From Anaeromyxobacter oryzisoli (GTDB taxonomy: Bacteria > Myxococcota > Myxococcia > Myxococcales > Anaeromyxobacteraceae), in assembly GCF_022690765.1 (NCBI RefSeq), contig NZ_JALCZA010000023.1:1-59049 (forward strand): a DNA stretch of 59,049 nucleotides. The letters run 5' to 3'. A program made the position numbers and the translations under genes. A model generated the notes under the pieces. It had not been told where the DNA came from. It saw nothing but the letters and a program-made list of their open reading frames with translations, and did not search any database. Below are positions 24,696 to 32,540 of the stretch, piece by piece (the first letter of the stretch is position 1; the number at the start of each line of letters is the position of its first letter).

Positions 24696-25943
24696 CTACT
24701 CCGCCCCGACGATCCGGAACTCGGTCCGCCGGTTCTTCGCGCGGCCCTTCTCGGTCTTGTTCGAGGCGATGGGCTGGGTCGGCCCGAAGCCGACGGTCTC
24801 GAGCCGGTCGGCCGAGATGCCCCTCGACACGAGGTAGTCGCGCACGGCGTCCGCGCGGCGCTGGCTGAGGCGCATGTTGCTCGCCTCGGGGCCGATGGCG
24901 TCGGTGTGCCCCTCGATGGACACCCGCATGTCCGGGAGGTCCTTCATGACCTGCGCCACCTGGTTGAGGAGCGGGAACGAGTCCGGCAGCACCCTCGCCT
25001 TCGCGTACGCGAAGTGGATCTGCTGCTTGATCTCGATCTTCTCCTTCTTCACCACGACCAGCGAGTACTTCTTCGGGCAGCCGTCCGGCGCCGGCCCGGC
25101 TTGATCCGGGCACTTGTCGAGGCGGTCGGGGATCCCGTCGCCGTCGCGGTCCGCGTCCGGGCAGCCGCCGTTCTCCTTCGAGCCCGCGACCGTCGGGCAG
25201 CGGTCCTGGGCGTCGGGGACGCCGTCGCCGTCGCTGTCGAGGATCGGGCAGCCCCGGTTCTCGAGCGGCCCCGGCTCGTTCGGGCAGGCGTCGAGCCGAT
25301 CGACGATGCCGTCCCCATCATTGTCCGCGTCCGGGCACCCGTCCTCGTCCTGGAAGCCGTCCTTGTCCTCGGGGTCGCGCGGGCACCGGTCGATGTCGTC
25401 CGGGATGCCGTCGCCGTCCGAGTCCTTCACCACCGGGCACCCCTGAGTCTCCTTGGGCCCGGGGTCCTTCGGGCAGGCGTCGTCGGCGTCCGGGGTGCCG
25501 TCGCCGTCCGTGTCCGGGCAGCCCTGGAACTCGGGCTTGCCGGGCACGTCGGGGCAGCGATCGTCGAGATCGGGTACGCCGTCGCCGTCGCGATCGGTCT
25601 TCTCGATGACGATCGCCTTCTTCACCACGGGCTTGGCGATGGTCACCTGGGCCGGGCCGCAGGTCTTCGAGAGCTCGAGGGCGCGCCGGGCGCTGCCCTC
25701 GGCGATCGCGAGGTGCTCCTTCGCCTGGCTCCCGTGCCCGGTCGAGATCTCCTCCTCGGCGACGTCTACGTGCGACTCCGCGAGGGCGAGATCCTTCGGC
25801 GCGCACCGCATCGCGCCGGAGCGCTTCGCCTTCTCGACGTCGGCCCGGATGACGTGGGCGGTCTCCCGGAGCTTGCCGCCCGTCGCGCAGGCGAGCGTGA
25901 GGCCGACCCCGAGGGCCAGCCGGAGGGCACGGGCGCGGTTCAC
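24696..25943 (-). CDS. OmpA-family lipoprotein with six TSP3-type repeats
   Basis: 415 residues from GTG 25943; the ribosome site GAGGAG lies upstream and the GTG overlaps the previous stop (GTGA). The N-terminal lipobox is near Cys18 (LTLACATG). A DUF4398-like helical part is followed by six calcium-binding thrombospondin type 3-like repeats (DxDGDGxPDxxDxCP), each ending in Cys-Pro. The C-terminus is an OmpA peptidoglycan-binding domain (SIEGHTDAIG, NMRLSQRRADAVRDYL, NRRTEFRI). It probably anchors the outer membrane to the wall. Paired with a DUF4398 lipoprotein. Confidence 0.92.
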   Translation of the reverse strand: MNRARALRLALGVGLTLACATGGKLRETAHVIRADVEKAKRSGAMRCAPKDLALAESHVDVAEEEISTGHGSQAKEHLAIAEGSARRALELSKTCGPAQVTIAKPVVKKAIVIEKTDRDGDGVPDLDDRCPDVPGKPEFQGCPDTDGDGTPDADDACPKDPGPKETQGCPVVKDSDGDGIPDDIDRCPRDPEDKDGFQDEDGCPDADNDGDGIVDRLDACPNEPGPLENRGCPILDSDGDGVPDAQDRCPTVAGSKENGGCPDADRDGDGIPDRLDKCPDQAGPAPDGCPKKYSLVVVKKEKIEIKQQIHFAYAKARVLPDSFPLLNQVAQVMKDLPDMRVSIEGHTDAIGPEASNMRLSQRRADAVRDYLVSRGISADRLETVGFGPTQPIASNKTEKGRAKNRRTEFRIVGAE

Positions 25944-26245
25944 GGGGACTCCTCGACCTTGTTCGTCCCGTCGAGCGACTTCTGGCGGGCGGTCTTCGCG
26001 AGCCCGCCGGCCTTCTGCGCGTACCGGGCGCTGGCCTCGTACTCCGAGCGGCCTTGCAGCTCGCGGGCCTGGTGCAGGTACACCTCGGCGGCGGAGTACT
26101 CGTACGCGGCCGTGGTCTCGGCGCCGGCCGCGCGCGCCGCTTCGAGCGCGACGTCGGCGTCCACGATCGCGCCGGTGGACCGGATGGGCCCACACCCGGC
26201 GAGGAGCGCGAGCGCGGTGACGGGGAGTGCCTTCAGGAGCCGCAC
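25940..26245 (-). CDS. DUF4398 lipoprotein
   Basis: 101 residues with signal MRLLKALPVTALALLAGCG, lipobox Cys18. The mature part is a tandem-helix DUF4398 segment (EYSAAEVYLHQARELQGRSEYEASARYAQKA). It is coupled to the OmpA lipoprotein by GTGA. The two probably act together in the envelope, with this one perhaps serving as an outer-membrane partner. Confidence 0.88.
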   Translation of the reverse strand: MRLLKALPVTALALLAGCGPIRSTGAIVDADVALEAARAAGAETTAAYEYSAAEVYLHQARELQGRSEYEASARYAQKAGGLAKTARQKSLDGTNKVEESP

Positions 26246-26417
26246 GGAGGAGAACTCCTTTCGTCGTGCCGGGTTCGGACGCTACCCGACCGGGGGACGA
26301 GACGTCAAGGAAGGGCCAGCCAGATCGGGCCCTTGCCGGCCGTGCGGGCTGGCGCTCGGCGCCCGCGCCGTCGCGACCGGCCCGGCCGGCCCGGCCGGCC
26401 CGGCCAGGATCTCCCGA

Positions 26418-26801
26418 TCACGGGGCGCGCAGGGACGCCACCAGCGCCTGGAGGTGCTGGGCCTTGAACGGCTTCTCGATGAAGCCGTTCGCCCCTGCCT
26501 TCCGGGCGGCGACGTGTTCGGCGTTCCGCGCGCGGGAGGAGAGCATGTGGACCGGCACCTCGCCGAGCTCGGGGTCGCTCTTGAGGAGCCGGCAGGCGGA
26601 GATCCCGTCGAGCCCCGGGAGCACGATGTCGAGCAGGATCAGGTCGGGCCGGAAGCGACGGGCCTCGGCGAGCGCCTGCGCGCCGTTCACGACGCAGCGG
26701 ACCTCCACGCCCTCGCCCTCGAGCATCGCCGGGACGAGCGCGCGGATCACCGGCTCGTCGTCTACGAGGAGGACGCGGAAGGGCGATCGCGGGCTGGTCA
26801 T
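26418..26801 (-). CDS. Single-domain response regulator (CheY-like)
   Basis: 127 residues, receiver domain only. Asp14/Asp15, phospho-acceptor Asp58 (LLDIVLPGLDG), Ser88 and Lys110 (EKPF) are all present, so phosphorylation is expected. No output domain. The ATG at 26801 follows a GGGA ribosome site. No kinase gene is adjacent. The 172 bases to the OmpA pair hold a 9-base tandem repeat (about 26379-26405) and nothing else recognised. Confidence 0.9.
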   Translation of the reverse strand: MTSPRSPFRVLLVDDEPVIRALVPAMLEGEGVEVRCVVNGAQALAEARRFRPDLILLDIVLPGLDGISACRLLKSDPELGEVPVHMLSSRARNAEHVAARKAGANGFIEKPFKAQHLQALVASLRAP

Positions 26802-26909
26802 TCCCTGATCATTCTGCCGGAACCGCGCCCGCACGGCCAGTCGGTCTTTACACGGACGGTCAGGCCCCGAAGCCGATCGCGCTCCAACGTTCGACTCGGA
26901 GGACAGGCC

Positions 26910-27173
26910 ATGGGAATCGTTGCGTGGATCGTCTTCGGCTTCGTGATCGGCCTCATCGCGCGCGCGCTGGTGCCCGGGAGGCAGCACCTGGGGCTGGTGT
27001 TCACGACGCTCCTCGGCATCGCCGGCTCGCTGGTCGGCGGCCTCGTCGCGGGCGCGGTGACCGGCGCCCCGCCCGGCGGCTTCCACGGGGCGGGCTTCAT
27101 CGGCAGCCTCCTCGGCGCCGTCGCGCTCCTCGTCATCGCCGGGTTCGCGACCCCGCGCCGCCGGACGGTCTAG
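26910..27173 (+). CDS. GlsB/YeaQ/YmgE (transglycosylase-associated) membrane protein
   Basis: 87 residues with three hydrophobic segments: MGIVAWIVFGFVIGLIARALVPG, then LVFTTLLGIAGSLVGGLVAG, then FIGSLLGAVALLVIAGF. The GlyXXXGly-rich pattern is that of the GlsB/YeaQ/YmgE family, small stress-linked inner-membrane proteins of unclear function. It is divergent from the response regulator. An AGGA ribosome site precedes the ATG. Confidence 0.88.
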   Translation: MGIVAWIVFGFVIGLIARALVPGRQHLGLVFTTLLGIAGSLVGGLVAGAVTGAPPGGFHGAGFIGSLLGAVALLVIAGFATPRRRTV

Positions 27174-27206
27174 CGGGACGGTCTAGCGGGCCCGCCCCGC
27201 GCGAGG

Positions 27207-27977
27207 CTACCGGGCTGGGCCGCGGAGGTCGATCCCGAGCAGGTCCAGGATCCCGTTCACGATCGTGAGCGGGTGCGGGGGACAGCCCGGGACGTAGAGG
27301 CTCGGCGCGAACCGCCGGAGGAACGTCCGGTCGAGGGTGGACGACGCGGCGTACGGCCCGCCCGAGATCGCGCAGGCGCCGCAGGCGATCACGAACTTCG
27401 GCTCGGGCATCGCCTCGTAGGCGAGCTCGACGGCGGCGGCCATGTTGCGGGTGAGCGGCCCGGTCAGCACGAGGGCGTCGGCGTGGCGCGGCGAGGCCAC
27501 GAACTCGATGCCGTACCGCCCCACGTCGAAGTTCACGTTCGACGTGGCGTTCAGCTCGAGCTCGCAGCCGGCGCAGCCGCCCGCCGAGACCTGGCGGAGC
27601 CGGAGCGAGCGGCCGAAGGCGCGGGCGAGCGCCGCCGAAACTTCCACCGCGGGCGGGGCGGCGACCCCTGGGCCGACGACGAGCCCGTCGCGACGGCTCG
27701 AGGCGAGCCGGTGCCCGGTCGAGAACGAGAGCTTCGCCTCGGGGCAGGCCACCGCGCACTCGCCGCACAGCATGCACCGGCCGAGGTCGAGCCGGACCGG
27801 CGGCTCCGCGACGGAGATCGCGGCGGCCGGGCACGCGTCCACGCAGGCGTGGCACGCCTCCGGGCAGGGGACCGGCTGGAACGCCGGCAGCCCCCGGAAG
27901 CCCTTCAGCGTCACGCGGCGCAGGTCCGGGATGTACTGCCGGCCCTGCGAGATCCTCACCTTCAGCGCGCCGAACAT
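27207..27977 (-). CDS. Ehr complex 1: ferredoxin-fused NuoB/HyfI-like small subunit
   Basis: 256 residues. The N-terminal third carries two 4Fe-4S motifs: C38-x3-C42-x2-C45-x3-C49 and C68-x2-C71-x2-C74-x3-C78 (HyfH/HycF-like). The rest is a NuoB/HyfI-like domain with intact proximal-cluster cysteines: C135 and C138 (SAGGCAGCE), C202 (CGACAISGG) and C232 (PGCPPHP). It is the last gene of the cluster. It would pass electrons to the large subunit, but that subunit has lost its NiFe ligands. The 87-base gap from the preceding gene carries a dispersed repeat; the other junctions overlap. Confidence 0.9.
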   Translation of the reverse strand: MFGALKVRISQGRQYIPDLRRVTLKGFRGLPAFQPVPCPEACHACVDACPAAAISVAEPPVRLDLGRCMLCGECAVACPEAKLSFSTGHRLASSRRDGLVVGPGVAAPPAVEVSAALARAFGRSLRLRQVSAGGCAGCELELNATSNVNFDVGRYGIEFVASPRHADALVLTGPLTRNMAAAVELAYEAMPEPKFVIACGACAISGGPYAASSTLDRTFLRRFAPSLYVPGCPPHPLTIVNGILDLLGIDLRGPAR

Positions 27978-27993
27978 TCGGAGCCGTGTCCTC

Positions 27994-28060
27994 TCATGGC
28001 GCCACCCGCTCGCGTCGAGCGTGCGCCGCGGCAGCTCGAGGCGCGCGTGGGGTCGCCATC
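27994..28060 (+). repeat. Dispersed repeat, deleted copy inside the Ehr operon
   Basis: Matches the two ends of the repeat at 12827-13060 (TCATGGCGCCACCCGCT at the left; TGCGCCGCGGCAGCTCGAGGC and GGTCGCCATCG at the right), with the ~160-base middle missing. It fills the 87-base gap between the large and small subunit genes. Confidence 0.7.
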
Positions 28061-28064
28061 GACA

Positions 28065-29534
28065 TCACAGATCGTTGCCGCAGTACGACAGGTCGAAGCT
28101 CTTGTTGCAGATCGGGAAGTCGGAGATCTCGTTGCCGCGCACCGCGAGGGCGAGCCCCAGCCAGTTCCGCAGCGACGGATCCTGGACCGCGTAGTGGCGG
28201 AGCCGGCCCTGCCCGTCCGTCTCCAGGCAGTGGACCACCTCGCCGCGCCAGCCCTCGCGGAGCGCCACCGCGAGCGTGTCGGGGGCGAGCGCGCCGAGCG
28301 GCGCCGCCGACGGCGCCAGCGCGGGGTGCGCGTCGAGCAGCCCGCCGAGCCACCGGATCGACGCGTCGATCTCGCGGATGCGGAGCACCGTCCGCGCCCA
28401 GCAGTCGCCGCTCCGCTCCGTGAGCGCGCGGACGGGGTGGGCGGCGTGCAGGTCCCCGGGCAGGCTCGCGCGCGCGTCGCACGCGACGCCGCTCGCCCGC
28501 GCCGCCAGCCCCACGAGCCCGATCTCGAGCGCCTGCTCCCGCCTCACGACGCCGACGCCGTGGAGGCGGTGCTGGACGGAGCGCGCCGAGAGGAGGTGCT
28601 CGTTCACGATGGCGACGTCCCGCGCGAGCAGCGCGAGGGCCGCCCGGATCGCGGCGGCCTTCTCCGCGTCCACGCCCGGCCGGAGCGCGCCCGGCCGCGC
28701 CCAGCCGCGCCCGAAGCGGCTGCCGCACACGAGCATCGAGGTGTTGATGGCGGTCGTCCGCAGCCGGCCGTAGGTCGCGGCGCCCTGGAGGAACGCGAGG
28801 TCGCCCGCGATCCCGGACAGGCCGCCGAGGTGCATCGCGATCCGCTCGAGCTCGAGGCCGAGCGCCCGGGAGGCCTCGACGTCCGGGCCCGCCTGGAGCC
28901 CGGCGAGCGCCTCGAGGGCGTCGCAGTACGCCCACGCGTGGGCGACGCTCGAGTCGCCGGCGATGGTCTCGACGAGCGGCGCGAGCGCCCGCGGCTCGCG
29001 CTGGAGGAGGAGGCGCTCGACGCCGCGGTGCTGGTACCCGAGCTGGATCTCGAGGTGGTGGACGACCTCGCCGAGGCACATGAACCGGAAGTGGCCCGGC
29101 TCGATCACGCCGGCGTGGATCGGGCCGACCGCGACCTCGTGCACCTGCGCCCCCTCCACGACGTAGAAGGGGTACCGGTCCATCTGCCGGGGCTCCGGGC
29201 CGGAGAACCGCACCGGCTTGAGCCAGGGGTGATCGTGCGGCTTCACCCCGTGCGCCTCGAAGATCTCCCGCTCGAAGGCGTGCAGCGCCGGGAACTTCCG
29301 GGTCAGGGCGTGGAAGCCCTTCTCACGCGACACCGCGGTGCGCGTGGCGGAGAGCCGCCCCTCCTCCTCGAGCACGAGGGTGAGCGTGAGGGAGGCGGGA
29401 TCGTCCGCGGGCTGGCCGTAGAAGGTGACCGGCCGGGCGCCGGCGGCGAGGCGCGCGGCGGCCCGATCGAAGAACTCGCGCGGCCCGGCGGCGAGGTCCC
29501 GCACCGGGGCGAGGAGCGTGGAGGCGGTGGTCAC
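28065..29534 (-). CDS. Ehr complex 1: NuoCD/HyfG-like large subunit lacking NiFe ligands
   Basis: 489 residues from GTG 29534, coupled by GTGA to the preceding gene. Residues 1-115 resemble NuoC (FPALHAFEREIFEAHG); the rest resembles NuoD/HyfG (VAVGPIHAGVIEPGHFRF). The canonical CxxC pair of NiFe hydrogenases is replaced by A192-G-D-S195 in ETIAGDSSVAHA. The second pair, DPCxxC, is DPSLRN (Ser454, Asn457). All four Ni ligands are therefore gone. A new pair C476/C485 (ICNKSFDLSYCGNDL) ends the protein. Not a hydrogenase, but an Ehr-type subunit. Confidence 0.9.
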   Translation of the reverse strand: MTTASTLLAPVRDLAAGPREFFDRAAARLAAGARPVTFYGQPADDPASLTLTLVLEEEGRLSATRTAVSREKGFHALTRKFPALHAFEREIFEAHGVKPHDHPWLKPVRFSGPEPRQMDRYPFYVVEGAQVHEVAVGPIHAGVIEPGHFRFMCLGEVVHHLEIQLGYQHRGVERLLLQREPRALAPLVETIAGDSSVAHAWAYCDALEALAGLQAGPDVEASRALGLELERIAMHLGGLSGIAGDLAFLQGAATYGRLRTTAINTSMLVCGSRFGRGWARPGALRPGVDAEKAAAIRAALALLARDVAIVNEHLLSARSVQHRLHGVGVVRREQALEIGLVGLAARASGVACDARASLPGDLHAAHPVRALTERSGDCWARTVLRIREIDASIRWLGGLLDAHPALAPSAAPLGALAPDTLAVALREGWRGEVVHCLETDGQGRLRHYAVQDPSLRNWLGLALAVRGNEISDFPICNKSFDLSYCGNDL

Positions 29535-30994
29535 TCGGCCCCCAGCCCGGCGGCGACCTGCCGGAAGAGCGCGTTCACGGGGGCGGGGAGGTAGAGGCCC
29601 ATGGCGACGAGGCACGCGAGGAGGAAGAGCTTCGGGGCGATCGTGGCGAGCGGCTGGCTCGCCCACCGGACCGGCTTGCGCGGCTCGCCCCAGATCATCG
29701 GGAAGATCGCTCGGCCGGTGGCGATGAAGGTCGCGGTGAGGATGGCGCAGAAGGCGGCGAACACGCCGTGGTGACCGCCGCGGAGGAGCCCGCTCATGAC
29801 GATGAGCTCGCCGAGGAAGCTCCCGAACGGCGGGAAGCCGAGGAGCGCGAACGTCCCGACCATGAAGAACAGGCCGCTGTAGGGCATGTCCTCGAGGAGG
29901 CCCGAGACCTCGCGGACGTCCTCGGTCCCGTAGTGCGCCTCGATCTTGCCCGCGGTGAGGAACAGGATCGCCTTGATGAAGGCGTTGCTCACCGCGTACA
30001 GCACCACGCCGTACGCGGCGATCCGCCCGATGCCGAGCCCGATCGCGATCACGCCGCCGTGGTTCAGCGAGGCGAACGCGATGAGGCGCGTGTAGTTGCG
30101 GGTCGAGATGATGCCCACCGCCGACACCGCCATCGTGGCGAGGCCGAGCGCGACGAGCTCGGGGCCGATCACGCCCTGGTCGCTCGCCCGGTAGATCTGC
30201 ACCACGCGGAAGACCAGCGCGAGCGCGACGTTGAACTGGATCGCGGCGAGGAGCGCGGTCACCGCCGGCGGCGCCCGGTGGTACGTCTCCGGGAGCCAGG
30301 CGTACATGGGCGCGAGCCCGAGCTTCGTCCCGAGCCCGAGGAAGATCAGGACGAGCCCCAGCCGGCGCCACAGCTCGCTCGGCTGCCGCGCGGCGCGCGC
30401 GAGCCCGTCGAGGAAGAACGTCACCTCGGGGGCGCCGGACGCCTCCATGCCGCGCGCCAGGCACGCGAACCCGAGGAGCGTCAGGGCGAGGCCGATCGAG
30501 GAGAAGAGGAAGTACGTCCACGAGGCGCGGAGCCGGACGCGCGTCCCGCGGTGCTGGATGAGCGGCACCGCGGCGAGCGTGGTGAGCTCGACGAGCGCCC
30601 AGGTCGCGACGAGGTGGTTCGAGAGGAGGGCGAGGTTCGCCGCGACGACGAAGGCGAGGGAGTAGCCGACGAGCCGGTCCACGCGCTCGCTGAGCTCGGG
30701 CGTCTGGCCGACCCGCGTCCAGAGGTAGGTCGCGACGCCGAGGAAGACGAGCCCCACCACGAGCAGGAACAGGCGCGAGGTGGCGTCGAGGACGAGGTAC
30801 CCGCCGGCGGCCCGGAAGACGGCGCTCGCCGGGGTGGCGAACGCCGCGACGAAGGCGAGGACCGCGTCGAGCCCGGCGACCGCGAGGAGCAGCTTCACGC
30901 TCCGCGGCCGGGCGGTCTTCGCCGCGGCGGCGGGCGCGCCGGGGGCGGGGGCCGGCGTCGGGGCCGGGGCGGGCGCGGCGAGGGGCGTCGTCAT
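29531..30994 (-). CDS. Ehr complex 1: HyfF-like antiporter-type membrane subunit
   Basis: 487 residues, Mrp/NuoL-NuoN type. After an Ala/Pro-rich N-terminal tail (about 35 residues) there are about 13 membrane segments. The functional Glu in TM5 region (ATWALVELTTLAAVP) and the central Lys (LGTKLGLAPMYAWLPETYHRAPP) are present, as is HGG for the TM helices near SLNHGGVIAIG. It probably moves H+ or Na+. Coupled by ATGA to the preceding gene. Confidence 0.88.
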   Translation of the reverse strand: MTTPLAAPAPAPTPAPAPGAPAAAAKTARPRSVKLLLAVAGLDAVLAFVAAFATPASAVFRAAGGYLVLDATSRLFLLVVGLVFLGVATYLWTRVGQTPELSERVDRLVGYSLAFVVAANLALLSNHLVATWALVELTTLAAVPLIQHRGTRVRLRASWTYFLFSSIGLALTLLGFACLARGMEASGAPEVTFFLDGLARAARQPSELWRRLGLVLIFLGLGTKLGLAPMYAWLPETYHRAPPAVTALLAAIQFNVALALVFRVVQIYRASDQGVIGPELVALGLATMAVSAVGIISTRNYTRLIAFASLNHGGVIAIGLGIGRIAAYGVVLYAVSNAFIKAILFLTAGKIEAHYGTEDVREVSGLLEDMPYSGLFFMVGTFALLGFPPFGSFLGELIVMSGLLRGGHHGVFAAFCAILTATFIATGRAIFPMIWGEPRKPVRWASQPLATIAPKLFLLACLVAMGLYLPAPVNALFRQVAAGLGAE

Positions 30995-31614
30995 GGCGCC
31001 CTCCCCGGAGCCGGCGCGCTCCCGTCCACGGGCGCCGCCCCCAGCCGGCGGACGAAGGCGCCGAAGGTGAGGACGGTGAGGATCAGCACGCCGGTCACCC
31101 CGAGCTGCACGGGGAGCGGCAGCTCGTGGCCGCCGGCGAGCTCGAACAGCGCCACGGCGTTCTCGAGCCGCAGCGCGCCCACCGCCAGGCCGAAGGCGCG
31201 GCGCTGCGTCGCGAGCACCAGGAACGAGAGCAGCAGCGCCGCGGCGGCGACCGCGACGTGCATCTCGAGCTCGCCGCCCTCCGGGCAGGCCCGATCCGCG
31301 AACCGGAACGCGGCGAGCACCAGCGCGCCCGCGACGGTCCACGAGAGGAGGTTCGCCGGGATGACGTCGCTCCGCCGCGGCGCGTTCTGCCGGAGCAGGA
31401 TCCCGTACAGGAAGCGCGGCACGAAGAGGGTGCGGACGAGGAGGAGATCGGCGAGGAGCACCGCGCCGGCCGCCGTGTCCGGCCGGCCCCGGCCGGCGAG
31501 GATCGCGGTCATGACGAGCCCCTGGACCGCGAGCCCGAGGAGGCTCGTCCGCCAGGTGGCGATGAGCAGCGGGGCGACCGCCGCTGCGAGGAACGCGATG
31601 AGCAGGTAGGTCAT
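30991..31614 (-). CDS. Ehr complex 1: HyfE-like membrane subunit
   Basis: 207 residues, about six membrane segments. It resembles HyfE, which combines NuoJ- and NuoK-like parts (LLADLLLVRTLFVPRFLYGILL; GALRLENAVALFELAGG). It overlaps its neighbours by ATGA at both ends. A structural proton-path subunit of the membrane arm is inferred from family and position. Confidence 0.85.
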   Translation of the reverse strand: MTYLLIAFLAAAVAPLLIATWRTSLLGLAVQGLVMTAILAGRGRPDTAAGAVLLADLLLVRTLFVPRFLYGILLRQNAPRRSDVIPANLLSWTVAGALVLAAFRFADRACPEGGELEMHVAVAAAALLLSFLVLATQRRAFGLAVGALRLENAVALFELAGGHELPLPVQLGVTGVLILTVLTFGAFVRRLGAAPVDGSAPAPGRAP

Positions 31615-32540
31615 CGCGCGCCCCCCTGCCACCCGGCGGTCGCGAGGAGCGCGACGAGCCCCGACACGACCGCGACGAAGACGTAGGTCGGCACGGCCGC
31701 GAGCCGCAGGCGCGCGACGAGCGACTCGACGAAGCCGACCGCGACGGCGACGCCCAGGACGAGGGCGACGTTCACGGCCGCGACGAGGAGCGGGCCGTCG
31801 GCGGCGCTCAGCGGGTTCAGGACCGCGGCGACGATCCCCGCGCAGATCGTCATCTTGAGCGCGCTCGCGTACTGGAGCGCGGCGAGCTCCGGGCCGCTGT
31901 GATCGAGGATCATCACCTCGTGGATCATGGTGAGCTCGAGGTGGGTGGTCGGGTCGTCCACCGGGACCCGCGCCGCCTCGACCTGGAGGACGACGAACAG
32001 GGCCACGGCGCACGCCAGCGGGACGATCGCCGGCGCCGCGCCCCGCGCCCCGGCGCCGACGAGCTCGGCGAACGTCGCGTGGCCGGTCGCGGCCGCGAGG
32101 GTGCCGAGCGCGAGGAACAGCGCCGGCTCGACGAGCGCGGAGTACGTCGCCTCCCGGCTGGCGCCCATCCCCTCGAAGGAGCTGCCGGTGTCGAGCGCCC
32201 CCAGCATCATCGCCATGCGTCCGAGCCCCCAGAGGTAGGCGACCGCCACGAAGTCGTAGTGGAACGAGATCGGGGCGAACCGGCCGAGCACCGGCGCCAG
32301 CAGCGCCGAGACGATCGTGCTCGCCAGCACCACGAGCGGCCCCACCCGGAAGATCGCGGTGGTGACCTCGCTGTAGACCGGCCGCTTGCGCAGGAGCCGC
32401 CGGAAGTCGGAGAAGGCCTGCAGCAGCCGCGGCCCCTTCCGCCCCGCCCACAGGGCCTTGGTGCGGTTGACGATCCCGACGAGCAGGAAGGGCAGGCCGA
32501 GGAGCGCCGCGAGGTGCAGCGCGACGAGGAGCGCCGTCAC
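31611..32540 (-). CDS. Ehr complex 1: NuoH/HyfC-like membrane subunit
   Basis: 309 residues from GTG 32540. About eight membrane helices. Signatures of the NuoH/HyfC family: GPRLLQAFSDFRRLLRK, LDTGSSFEGMGASREATYS, then ARVPVDDPTTHLELTMIHE and DHSGPELA. This subunit links the soluble module to the membrane arm. GTGA overlap with the preceding gene. Confidence 0.92.
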   Translation of the reverse strand: MTALLVALHLAALLGLPFLLVGIVNRTKALWAGRKGPRLLQAFSDFRRLLRKRPVYSEVTTAIFRVGPLVVLASTIVSALLAPVLGRFAPISFHYDFVAVAYLWGLGRMAMMLGALDTGSSFEGMGASREATYSALVEPALFLALGTLAAATGHATFAELVGAGARGAAPAIVPLACAVALFVVLQVEAARVPVDDPTTHLELTMIHEVMILDHSGPELAALQYASALKMTICAGIVAAVLNPLSAADGPLLVAAVNVALVLGVAVAVGFVESLVARLRLAAVPTYVFVAVVSGLVALLATAGWQGGAR

